Assembly: GCA_032433595.1 (NCBI GenBank)
Contig: JASWJB010000561.1
Span: 1 to 16,189 of the forward strand
Source of the DNA: Conoideocrella luteorostrata
Lineage: Eukaryota; Ascomycota; Sordariomycetes; Hypocreales; Clavicipitaceae
DNA: 16,189 nucleotides
Direction: 5' to 3'
Shown: positions 8,649-16,189 of the stretch, piece by piece
Layout of the letters: each line of letters begins with the position of its first letter
Position numbering within the stretch: the first letter of the stretch is position 1
The notes under the pieces: model-generated
Told to the model about the DNA's origin: nothing
The model's input: the letters and a program-made list of their open reading frames with translations, nothing else
Databases searched by the model: none
Translations under genes and position numbers: made by a program

Positions 8649-10779
8649 ATGTCATCAATTACCAGCGAAAACTTTCTTGCTGTCGCTCTTGTAATCAACC
8701 GATCGCGTGACGGACCGGCATTTGTGTTTCACTACCCACCAGATGTGCGGCCTGTCACCATCCACCCGGATCAGCCTGCCGAATCAACCGGTGTGGACGA
8801 GGATATCCTTCTTGAGCGACTGTCACAGCCTGCTGGCCGGGACATCACTGCTAATGACGGCGCAAGTAAGCGTCACCACCATGATGATCACCCCATGACG
8901 GAGGCTGGCTCCCACGTGGTGCCGTGGGAGCATGTCGCTGGATTTCCAACCCGAGACCTGGCTAGTATTCTCACACCTGCTCGGGCATATCACAAGAAGC
9001 TCTTCCAACTGTCATTGGACCCGATGCACTGTATCTCATACCCCATACACGTTCCCGAGAATGGGAAGTGGAAGAGAAACAAGAAGTCAAATAAGACTAA
9101 ACTTTCTAAGCCATCGGATGAGATGCAGCTGGCACCGCATGAGACTGAACCGCCCACGCCATCCGTCGTCATCTCAGCCGAGCCAGCCAAGGAAAAGGAC
9201 GGAAAGAAGGACGACGCAGATGAGGAAAAGCGCAGCTCCATGACAATGTTCAATCTGGTGTTTATTCTGAACCCGAAGAAGAGCGAAGATAAGGAGCTTG
9301 TGGACGCTCTATATCACAACGTGGTGAAGAAGGTGAACAAGGCTTACAAGTATAGCCAGCAACATTGCGAGTATGTGTGGAAGGAGTCGAAACGGATATT
9401 GCTCGCCAAGGACAGGGCTCGCGAAGAGAGTAAGTATAGCCATTCTTCCCACTTCTTTCTGACTTTGTCTTCATACTTTCCCACGGCATATATAACTCTC
9501 TGTTGGTGAGAGGCGGAAACAAGTGGAAGAGGGGAGTTGTCGAGCAGGCATTCTAACTCATTCTTCTTCACACCCTTTTAGAAAAGAGCATGAGCGTCCT
9601 TTGGAAAGAGTTGTTACAAACATTCTCCCTAGCAGCATCTGTACACGACATATATGAGGCCGTTTCTCGCAATAAGATTGCAACTCTTCATCTCGACACT
9701 CCTGCTGGGATCCTGACGCCGTCTGTGCAAATACCTGCGCCGTTTTTCGTGTCCGATATTCCAAGTGAGAACGATGACAGCCAGCACGGTCTCTGGCTCA
9801 CGACGGCCAACTCCTTTCTAAGCCAGGAGCAACTTGATGACCCTGAATTTCTGGATAAGAACTTCGCACTGCTCCTCCTAGAGGATGAGAAGAAAGTCAT
9901 TGCAGAGCTTCAAACTGACAGAGATCCTACCACGGTGTCAATGATTGAGTTTGCCAGGCTGGCCAAACCAACCATGTCGTACGTTGCATTCATTTCACCA
10001 GCAAGCAAGCCGAAAAAAAAAAAAGAAAAACAAAACAGTAGCATAATTGGGCATTTATTAATCCAATTCTTCATACATAGATTCTATCAAGTCGGGCAGA
10101 GCAACGTCCTCACAGCCAGCCAAGTCCGCAAATACGCTCAACATTTCATCTTCTGGCGCCGAGCCATTGCTGTCCCGCCCCTACACGCTAGAGACGTGTA
10201 CATCATCTCACCGAACTGCGATCTCTCCCGGCTGCCCCAAGACTCAATCGAATGGCAGCGGGCTTTCCCCCTGGCTCCTCCTCTGCCCAACTTCCTCTCC
10301 GAATTATCCCATGCCCCTCGACCGTTCAAGACCTTTTGTCCCAGTAAACCCCATCGACCGCTGTATTTGCGCATGCTGGCGTGGCTCCTGAGAGGAGGCT
10401 GGGTGACGCAACTCTGCACGTTTGCCTATGTCGTTGTCTGGCCCGAGATTCTTTATGAGGTAGAGTATGAAATTGAGGCCGAGGAGTTGGCAGCCGCGGC
10501 GGAAGAAACACGCGGCAAGCAAGCGGCTGGCCCTTCGCCCCCCGATACCCCCACCACTTCCACTACCAGACAGGCAGTATCTCGTCCAGACGGAGGCGTG
10601 GCATCATCATCAGCAGCAGCAGCAGCTGGAGCAGGCACATCATTCCAGCAGGCAGCAGAGCGACAGCAACCTATTCTAGAACCTCCAACGCCCGGCACAG
10701 GCGACGAACCCAGTCCCAAAACCCGTCTCCCACATCCCCCGCCTCCATCATCACCACCACCACAGCTACAACAACCACC

Positions 10780-10811
<32 letters not shown>

Positions 10812-11221
10812 CAACAACAGCATCCACAGCCGAGCAAGTCGCCGAAATGGCACGCCTCGAACGAATCGCCCTAAAAGCCTCCCGCGAAGCAGCCAACAAA
10901 GCCACTGCCCACGTACGCAAGATCGTCCCCGTACCAACCACCCACCCATCTATCAATGACGCTCCACATCTCGCCAGCCTGACTCCCCACATCATTGTCG
11001 ATGCCAGAAAGGCAACGGGGAAAGAATCCCGCTATTTATCAGCTATCGCACACCGGTTGAAAGATGACAAAGTAAGGGCTGCGTGGCAACCAATGTGCAA
11101 GTATTTCGATGGGCGGAATGCTCTCGAGAGAATTGCCTTGCAAGAAGAGATGAAGCGTAAGGAAGCTTGGACTCTTTTGCTGGCCATGAGCGAACACTTG
11201 CTTTGCACGAGACATTGGTGA
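8649..11221 (+). CDS. npr3: Nitrogen permease regulator 3 (SEACIT/GATOR1 subunit)
   Basis: Three exons (8649-9429, 9582-9978, 10081-11221) encode 772 residues. NPR3 with NPR2 and Iml1 forms SEACIT (GATOR1), the vacuolar-membrane GTPase-activating complex that inhibits TORC1 under nitrogen or amino-acid limitation. Visible features: MSSITSENFLAVALVINRS with FVFHYPP (26-32); a charged linker (about 140-195); WEHVAGFPTRDLASILTP (93-110); FNLVFILNP (201-209); LWKELL near 267; an IATLHLDT segment; the FWRRAIAVPPLH block after intron 2; LAWLLRGGWVTQL; and a conserved C-terminus with KYFDGRNALERI and TRHW. Residues about 525-645 are low complexity (Ala, Pro, Thr and Gln runs), a variable region in this family. 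The start is the first ATG of the frame, with A at -3. Confidence 0.92.
9430..9581 (+). other. Intron 1 of NPR3
   Basis: The donor is GTAAGT (9430), the branch site TTCTAACTC (9551-9559), and the acceptor TTTTAG ends at 9581. It is 152 bp long, phase 1. Splicing gives AREE-KKSMSVLWKELL and joins two NPR3 parts that lie in different frames. Stops occur shortly after the donor frame continues. Confidence 0.92.
9979..10080 (+). other. Intron 2 of NPR3, in frame and stop-free
   Basis: The donor is GTACGT (9979), the branch site a TTAAT-type site near 10068, and the acceptor ACATAG ends at 10080. It is 102 bp long (34 codons), phase 2, with no stop, so the frame reads straight through. I call it an intron because removing it joins AKPTMS to FYQVGQ, matching the usual NPR3 spacing before the WRRA block. 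The insert would be lysine-rich and hydrophobic in turn, encoded partly by an A12 run (10013-10024), which looks like non-coding sequence. Confidence 0.8.
10747..10820 (+). repeat. Compound trinucleotide microsatellite within NPR3
   Basis: (CCA)n-type repeats pass directly into (CAA)n repeats and encode a Pro run followed by eight Thr. A smaller ATC/AGC tract lies at about 10603-10627. These tracts sit in the low-complexity linker before the conserved C-terminus, and replication slippage would change length in whole codons. Confidence 0.85.
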
Positions 11222-11306
11222 CATGACGGTGGAATTTGAAGTGTTGAAAAACGATCATGGCTCTACTGGTATTCAACTCGCCATGGATAACTATACGAAC
11301 TTGTTT

Positions 11307-11322
11307 CAAGAATAAATTCTTG
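11307..11322 (+). terminator. Poly(A) signal of NPR3 inside a palindrome
   Basis: AATAAA (11311-11316) lies 90 bp after the NPR3 stop, within the inverted repeat CAAGAAT-AA-ATTCTTG (two 7-bp arms). It is the only canonical AATAAA I noticed downstream of a gene in this window. The cleavage site cannot be seen directly. Confidence 0.5.
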
Positions 11323-12214
11323 TTCTATGGCATCTAATCAATCAGTTCGTTTCAATTATTTCACTATTGGCGGAGACAAAGAGAGAGCGAGTAGCAAAGG
11401 GCGGAGACAGGGCTTTCACATTAAGCGGGCCAAAAAGCGCCGTAGATAGTGACTTGTGTATTACCAACAATATAAAAAGAAGAAATCAAAGACTTCACAA
11501 TAGCTAATATTAATAATGAATCTGTAACGCCGCAGCCAGCCACAAGTTGAAAACAACCCACGAATAACCGTCATGTATCCGCACGCTTCGAGCGTCCAAA
11601 TCAGACCTATCCAAGACAACAAATAGCCTTTAACGGCGAAAAGCGAGGGTGGCCTTGCGTCACAAGGGCCATCCGAGGTATCGCAAAAGCAAACAAGTGT
11701 AGCTGATAACGCAGCGCCAAATAGAAGCAGCAGTAATAGAATCAGGACAACAATAAGAAAACAAATCTCGAGAAACAGGAAAACCGTGGCGCAGGCGCAG
11801 GAGGAAGCAGCAAGATTATAAGATAAAGAGGGAAACCCCAAAGAAAGTTGGAAAGCCAAAGTGAAGCCATAGCAAGAAAACAAACCCATCCCCACTGTAT
11901 AATGTATAAGCCAGTAGTACCCTGTATGTAAACCTGAAACCTAGAGTTGAGAGGATGCCGCAGTCCAGGCCGAGCTGGTCATGCCTCCCAGCAGTTATAT
12001 GTGTATGCATATGATCCTCAACGCCCCAATTCGCAAGAGAGCTCTCAGAGCACCCCTGGATGTTTAAAACAAAAATGTGAAACATTCGCTTAGCGGAACT
12101 CGTTGCCTAACACCAGATGATGACCTCAATGCAAAGCTTCAGAATGGGACCCCAATGACCATTCGAGCTAAAACCAAACGCCAATATTTATGCACGCTGC
12201 CAATATATACGACA
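11323..12214. other. Convergent 3' region between NPR3 and the bHLH gene
   Basis: The two genes end facing each other, about 990 bp apart stop to stop. An ATG-initiated minus-strand frame of about 142 codons (11889-11461) encodes a Leu/Cys/Phe-rich peptide with one strongly hydrophobic stretch. I see no domain and do not call it a gene. An ATAAAT (minus strand, about 12186-12191) shortly after the bHLH stop is a weak poly(A) candidate. Otherwise nothing is recognised. Confidence 0.45.
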
Positions 12215-13831
12215 CTAGTTGAGATCCATGTCATACTCGTCCTCCTCCTTGAAGTCGATGGAGGCGTGGCCGCTGCCGTCATCATCAGGGTCGTTCCAAA
12301 ATTGGGCAGTGTCGTTGATGTCTCCTGACAGGTCGATGTTGTTGCCATTCTCCTCTGGGGTGATGCCGATGGCGTCGAGGTTGGCAGCCAAGCTATTCAC
12401 AGGGTCGCCACGGTAGTCTGTGTGACTGGGCACGCGAAGACCTGAGCCGGCTGTGCGTGAATAGGAGAATGTCTCTGAATCGCACCTGGAAAGAGCCTCC
12501 ATAAGCTCGGTCTGCATGCGTCGCTCGTCGTCAGTGAGCTCAAACGGGAAGTGGCCGCCGAGCTCGGCAATGTTATTCATCAACTCCTCTTGCTGTTGGA
12601 GCTTGAGGTGCAACATCCACATCAAATCGCGGGTCCAGCTGACGGCACCGTTGAGGATGTCACCCTTGTTTGGCCCTTTATCCTTGTCCTCAATCGGGAG
12701 ACCAGTAGTAATATTGCCCGTACTGCCGCCTGCAGCACGGCGGGCACCGGGACCAGCCAGACCGGACGTAGCCTGGGAAGGATTAGACATGCCCGAGAGT
12801 GTAGGGGACAGTGGCGTTCCGTTCTGTATCAATTTACGGATCTTCTCATCTTCCAAGCGGTGGCCGGGGACTAGCTTGCTGAGGTCCTGAATTCTCTCAT
12901 TGATGTTGTCACGGCGGCGTCGCTCAACGAGGTTATGCGACTCACGACGTCGCTTGCGCTTCATCTCCTGTGAAGAAACAGTGGCTCCTGGGGCCACGCC
13001 TAGCTTGGCCGGCATGGACGTGCCTCCCTTGAGCATAACTTCATTGATAGGCACCATGCCCTGCTGCATGGGCGAAGAGAAACCGGAGTTGTAAGACGTA
13101 GGAATGCTCCCTCCTGGAGTATTTGCCCACTGCCCGGATGGAGACTTTTCATGGCTGCCCGACGGCCGCATAGTTTGCGGACCGAATCCGGGTGAGTCTT
13201 GGGACCCGATGGGAATGCCGTGGATGCTATTGGTCTTGGGCGTCATTGGGCTGCGGTTGTTGGAGGCTTTGCGCTGCATCTGCTGGGACATGCGGGCTCT
13301 GGCCTTGAGATAATTGGGGTCGTTGGCGTCACCACCCATGTCACCTGCGGTCAATGGAGAGCCCGAGTAAGACATGGGAGAGTGCAATGAACCGCCGAGG
13401 GAGTGGTTGTTCTGCATCTGGCGAAATTGAGCGGTGAAGCCAGCGGCGTACGGGCTCTGAATGGGATCGCCGTCTGGAGTCTGAGAAAAGCCGTTCATTT
13501 GAGCCGCATCAATCTGTAAGCCGGAGCCCCGATGCGACTGGAAGGCGGCGTGGGCGTGGTTGAAACCCATATTCATGTGGCCAAAGTCTGGGCCTTGGCC
13601 GTGGAGACCCGACTGACCCTCGGAGGGTGAGGCAAGGCCATCCAACAATTCGTCGTCGCCGAAGACTGCATTGCCGCTAGAATATCCATTCGGAGCATTT
13701 CCAGATGCAGAGTTGAAGTTATTGGCGTTAGAAAAGGACGGGGAGTATGCGCCATTCATGGCAAGGTCATTAGGGTCAATATTGCCACCATTTGGGGCGG
13801 CAGCGAAATGGCCAAATCCGTGCTGGGCCAT
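12215..13831 (-). CDS. bHLH transcription factor, MITF/TFE-like
   Basis: An uninterrupted frame of 538 residues. The N-terminal half (1-285) is rich in Asn, Gly, Ser and Pro, with many SP/TP sites and an acidic patch GDDELLDGLASP (about 57-68), consistent with a regulatory or activation region. A basic cluster KRKRRR (about 290-295) leads into the DNA-binding region ESHNLVERRRRDNINERIQDL. It carries the His-Glu-Arg triad of class B bHLH proteins that recognise CACGTG, and it strongly resembles MITF/TFE3. Helix 2 is DILNGAVSWTRDLMWMLHLK (about 390-410), followed by QQQEEL. The loop between helices is about 60 residues, instead of the usual 5-15. The C-terminus is acidic. The first exon context (ACACAATGG) is good. 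I expect a nuclear regulator; target genes cannot be inferred. Confidence 0.9.
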   Translation of the reverse strand: MAQHGFGHFAAAPNGGNIDPNDLAMNGAYSPSFSNANNFNSASGNAPNGYSSGNAVFGDDELLDGLASPSEGQSGLHGQGPDFGHMNMGFNHAHAAFQSHRGSGLQIDAAQMNGFSQTPDGDPIQSPYAAGFTAQFRQMQNNHSLGGSLHSPMSYSGSPLTAGDMGGDANDPNYLKARARMSQQMQRKASNNRSPMTPKTNSIHGIPIGSQDSPGFGPQTMRPSGSHEKSPSGQWANTPGGSIPTSYNSGFSSPMQQGMVPINEVMLKGGTSMPAKLGVAPGATVSSQEMKRKRRRESHNLVERRRRDNINERIQDLSKLVPGHRLEDEKIRKLIQNGTPLSPTLSGMSNPSQATSGLAGPGARRAAGGSTGNITTGLPIEDKDKGPNKGDILNGAVSWTRDLMWMLHLKLQQQEELMNNIAELGGHFPFELTDDERRMQTELMEALSRCDSETFSYSRTAGSGLRVPSHTDYRGDPVNSLAANLDAIGITPEENGNNIDLSGDINDTAQFWNDPDDDGSGHASIDFKEEDEYDMDLN

Positions 13832-14037
13832 TGTGTATAAGTTGAGCTTCTGGAGCTCTACAGATTTTAAAGATTCCAGCTTTGCGGTGTGTGAAGGAGG
13901 AGTTGACGGTACCGTCAGAAAAGGTTCGTATATGCCGCGTGTGACTTGGTTGCGGTCACCGAAGTGTGTATCAGAGTTCGCTCTTGGTTATCGATGCGAG
14001 ATGAGTGGATAAAGAGGACTCAAGTATAAATAGTACG

Positions 14038-14265
14038 CTGTAAGGGAATACCAGGTTAGCCTGTGCCGAATGCCAAAGCCAGATTGAGAACTACGGTGAT
14101 GAGGAATAGCAAGTTGTTGAAAAGAAACTACGGAAGCATAGCAATAAAGAACTACCAAGCAGAGAAGACGTTGACTTTCCCTTCCCGAGGCATCAAACAA
14201 GTTGTTTGGGGGTTGTCGGTATCCTAGGTGCTCACACAAGGCAGCCAGCAATTGTCCAAACTCAC
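14038..14265 (-). other. Probable 5' UTR intron of the bHLH gene
   Basis: On the minus strand AG|GTGAGT at 14265 is a near-ideal donor. GCTAACC (about 14054-14060), then a pyrimidine stretch and TTACAG ending at 14038, form an equally good branch/acceptor set. The intron would be 228 bp, ending 206 nt before the start codon. The remaining downstream leader (14037-13832) contains no ATG, whereas the intron contains at least one, so splicing would remove an upstream start. Confidence 0.7.
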
Positions 14266-14311
14266 CTAAAGGTTGAAGGAAGGCGTTGTTGGAGAGTCGT
14301 GGTAGCGTTTG

Positions 14312-14326
14312 CTATCTCGAAGCCAT
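14312..14326 (-). promoter_or_regulatory. Four-codon upstream ORF in the bHLH leader
   Basis: ATG GCT TCG AGA TAG on the minus strand lies 46 nt before the proposed leader intron, in sequence that would be in the mature transcript if transcription starts further upstream. If present, it could tune translation of the bHLH protein. The transcription start is not known. Confidence 0.35.
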
Positions 14327-14936
14327 CTAAATCAAACGTATTGCGATATAGCCGAGGAGGTTTGTGTTATCGAACGGCGGTAGCCTCTGAGGCCGTGAAT
14401 CAAGGGAGCAGTTACAAGAGGGGGAAATGTGACGTCGGAGGATATGTCGCCAGGAGATTTCCTTTTGAACCCGGAGCCCGTGGTTTATGAGGAGGACGCA
14501 CGGAGACGTTGGAAGTGGATGGCCGTATGATGGTGAGGCGGTGGGCGATGAGGCGGGCAAGGCTTGTTCTGCTGGACAAGGGTCCGGCGGTAACTGGAGA
14601 CGGCGGGCTGTTGCTTGCTTATTGGGCTGAGTATAATAGACTGCTGTTATACCTAGGTGGTCCTAGATCGAGACGATGGCGTCCTTGACAGAACTGGGTT
14701 AGGCGAACGATGAAGGCGGCGGAAAAGAAGATGGTGTGTGAGGGAAACGTCGTTTCACGCTGCGGGAAGTCACTTGTTAGCTAGTTGCTTGCTTAGTCCT
14801 GAGCTTGCGGTGAAGCAGAGCCAAGGAAGGCGCGAGTGACAAGAGTGCGCTACCAGAGGCAGGGAGGGCAGTGACGAGAAAGTGTGGTTGGTGACTGGCG
14901 ACGATCGGGGTCTTTGGAGTACGTAGCTTCTCCATA

Positions 14937-14945
14937 TACGGAGTA
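14937..14945 (+). repeat. Dispersed nonamer TACGGAGTA, copy 8
   Basis: An exact copy in the upstream region of the bHLH gene. Degenerate relatives follow nearby (TACGGACAT at about 14950, AACTCCGTG at about 14961). Confidence 0.8.
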
Positions 14946-14982
14946 GCATACGGACATATGAACTCCGTGGGCGAACAGATGA

Positions 14983-15030
14983 GGAGTCAAAGAGTCAAAG
15001 GGTCAATCAACTTTAGAAAGGAGGGGTCAA
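14983..15030 (-). promoter_or_regulatory. TTGACYC array upstream of the bHLH gene
   Basis: Four copies of the octamer RGRGTCAA (14983-14990, 14991-14998, 14999-15006, 15023-15030), the first three directly adjacent. On the minus strand they read TTGACTCC, TTGACTCT, TTGACCCT and TTGACCCC. Two contain TGACTC, the half-site core of the Gcn4/CpcA bZIP family. They could be binding sites, or just a short tandem repeat. Confidence 0.45.
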
Positions 15031-15034
15031 GACG

Positions 15035-15130
15035 GTGAGGTGATGCATGGGGTGGGTGGAAAGGAGGGGCGAGCACTGGATATTGTACAATGAACAGAAG
15101 AGAGGAGAGAGGCAAGAAAAGGACTAGCAG
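15035..15130 (-). promoter_or_regulatory. Pyrimidine-rich promoter/leader of the bHLH gene
   Basis: On the minus strand this stretch is strongly C/T-rich (for example CTTGCCTCTCTCCTCTCTTC), as is common around transcription starts of well-expressed fungal genes. If transcription begins here, the bHLH gene has a leader of about 1.2 kb before splicing. No TATA box is obvious. Confidence 0.35.
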
Positions 15131-16189
15131 TTGGCAGAGGCAGACAGACTCAGCGGGCAAGTACCTTGGTAAGTACGTACTCTCGTAAGTACTTTCGTAG
15201 GTCACTACGGAGTAACTCCTCTCGTAGGTGCATCGTATTAGTTCTGGTCTGTCGCCCAGGATCCTGCCGCCCTGCGCGCTGCTGGGTATGGGCGGACCAG
15301 CTTGGCCCTAGGATATTGGCGACGTACGGTGTACAGGTAGGTTGAGCCCTGCCACCCAGGTATACGTCACGGTCTTGGTCTTGGTGGTGGTGTCTATGCA
15401 GGCAGCGGCACCGGCTGGGGCGGCGGATCTGGCGGCCACTCGGCAACCCCAGAAACGCAAGATGAGGTCGAATGGTTTGACAATGCACACTTACTCACCA
15501 GGAATGTATGTCGCGCAGCGGCCGAGACAGGTTCTGTAAATGCGCCGAAGTAGCACAAGAAAAGAACAAGACGTTTGGTGGAGAGAAAATGTTGAACAAA
15601 GTCGGCAGTCTGGTTGTTTCGTCTACTTTAATAACACCGACTGAGAGATAAGGTAAAGGTGAGCACCGAGGTGGCTACGCAACAGTCTTTCGGCTTTCCC
15701 TGGCTTTGGCAGCTGAGCAGGTCACTCTAGAACTTGACTGATGTCAGTTGGTGCGCCAAAAGGACTAAATATTCATTTGGAGGGTGCGGCAGGAGGCAGA
15801 AAGGGCAACTGGGGTGGGACATGCATTTGACAGAGACAACACCCAGACCGGACTTGGCGCACCCCAGAGACTCAGCGCTGTGATGTCCATGCTGGAAGGG
15901 TGGTCTGTCTGGGAGGGTCTTACCTCAGGTTTGCAGGGCTGGACCGTGCTGAATGGTGCTGAATGGCGCCGAGTTGCGCTATGCTGCGCTACAGCGTGTC
16001 TAGCGACTTCCGTAAGCAGGCCAGGCTGCAGTGAACACGAGACAGTATCCGGGCTTGAGGCTGTGTGCGCCTATCAAAACGTGTCCAAACTCTTACTCGG
16101 AAGCCTTGGACTCCGCGAAAACAAGGCAACAAGAACAAGGCAGATATGCAGATGACGGCTTCTTGTTTGTTTTTTTTTTTTTGTTTTTT
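15131..16189. other. Right-end region, no supported gene
   Basis: This holds a short cluster of TCGTARGT-like decamers (15182-15230) with a nonamer at 15206-15214 and a small duplication TGCTGAATGG (twice, near 15948-15967). A T-rich run closes the window (about 16170-16189). The 123-codon frame near 15784-16155 begins with GTG and has no recognised domain. The short hydrophobic frame near 15342-15539 begins with TTG. Neither is called a gene. Confidence 0.5.
15206..15214 (+). repeat. Dispersed nonamer TACGGAGTA, copy 9
   Basis: An exact copy embedded in the cluster of TCGTARGT-like decamers. Confidence 0.8.

Noticed and set aside
10453..10995. 180-codon minus-strand frame rich in Gly, Val and Cys
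   Set aside because: It is the antisense shadow of the repeat-rich NPR3 exon; the Gly/Val runs mirror the CCA/CAA repeats.
13988..14251. 87-codon minus-strand frame upstream of the bHLH start
   Set aside because: Most of it lies within the proposed leader intron and it shows no recognisable protein features.
15342..15539. Plus-strand frame with a signal-peptide-like hydrophobic start
   Set aside because: The frame starts with TTG and the hydrophobic run comes from GT-rich simple sequence.
15784..16155. 123-codon plus-strand frame near the right end
   Set aside because: GTG start, no domain, and short internal duplications; no support as a gene.
1..16189. tRNA, 5S rRNA or other classical RNA genes
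   Set aside because: I looked for B-box-like GGTTCRANTCC sequences and for recognisable 5S motifs on both strands and found none; small structured RNAs without such motifs cannot be excluded by eye.

Overview
The window looks like nuclear DNA of a filamentous ascomycete (Pezizomycotina; the protein sequences resemble Sordariomycetes, perhaps Hypocreales, but this placement is my impression and not a search result). The evidence is short introns of 96, 152 and 102 bp with GTRNGT donors, CTAAC-like branch sites and YAG acceptors. Pyrimidine-rich leaders, wide intergenic spaces and serine/proline/glutamine-rich protein segments fit the same picture. I see no prokaryotic operon, CRISPR array, tRNA, rRNA or intact transposon.

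Layout: (1) 1-2414 has no gene I can support. It carries simple repeats, a hairpin-like inverted repeat and a 122-bp inverted-repeat pair. (2) 2415-3731, minus strand: a two-exon ethanolamine/choline kinase gene (406 aa), the first step of the CDP-ethanolamine route to phosphatidylethanolamine. (3) About 3892-6936 is a gene-poor 3-kb stretch, with another inverted pair at 4350-5063. (4) 6937-8004, plus strand: an intronless proline racemase-family gene (355 aa) with Ser at the first catalytic position and Cys at the second. (5) 8649-11221, plus strand: a three-exon gene for NPR3 (772 aa), a subunit of the SEACIT/GATOR1 complex that restrains TORC1 when nitrogen is low. Its second intron has a length divisible by three and contains no stop. 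(6) 11222-12214 is a convergent 3' region with a poly(A) signal inside a palindrome. (7) 12215-13831, minus strand: a 538-aa MITF/TFE-like bHLH transcription factor with an unusually long loop. Its leader appears to contain a 228-bp intron, and further upstream lie a 4-codon uORF, an array of TTGACYC sites and a pyrimidine-rich promoter/leader. (8) From about 15130 to 16189 there is no supported gene.

The four genes look like independent housekeeping or regulatory genes, not a cluster. A loose nitrogen theme links the racemase-family gene (probably proline/hydroxyproline metabolism) and its co-oriented neighbour NPR3, but nothing in the sequence shows co-regulation. The most striking unexplained signal is a nonamer, TACGGAGTA (or its reverse complement), present nine times, always outside coding sequence, against about 0.12 expected by chance. 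Two facing pairs extend to 12-bp perfect inverted repeats.
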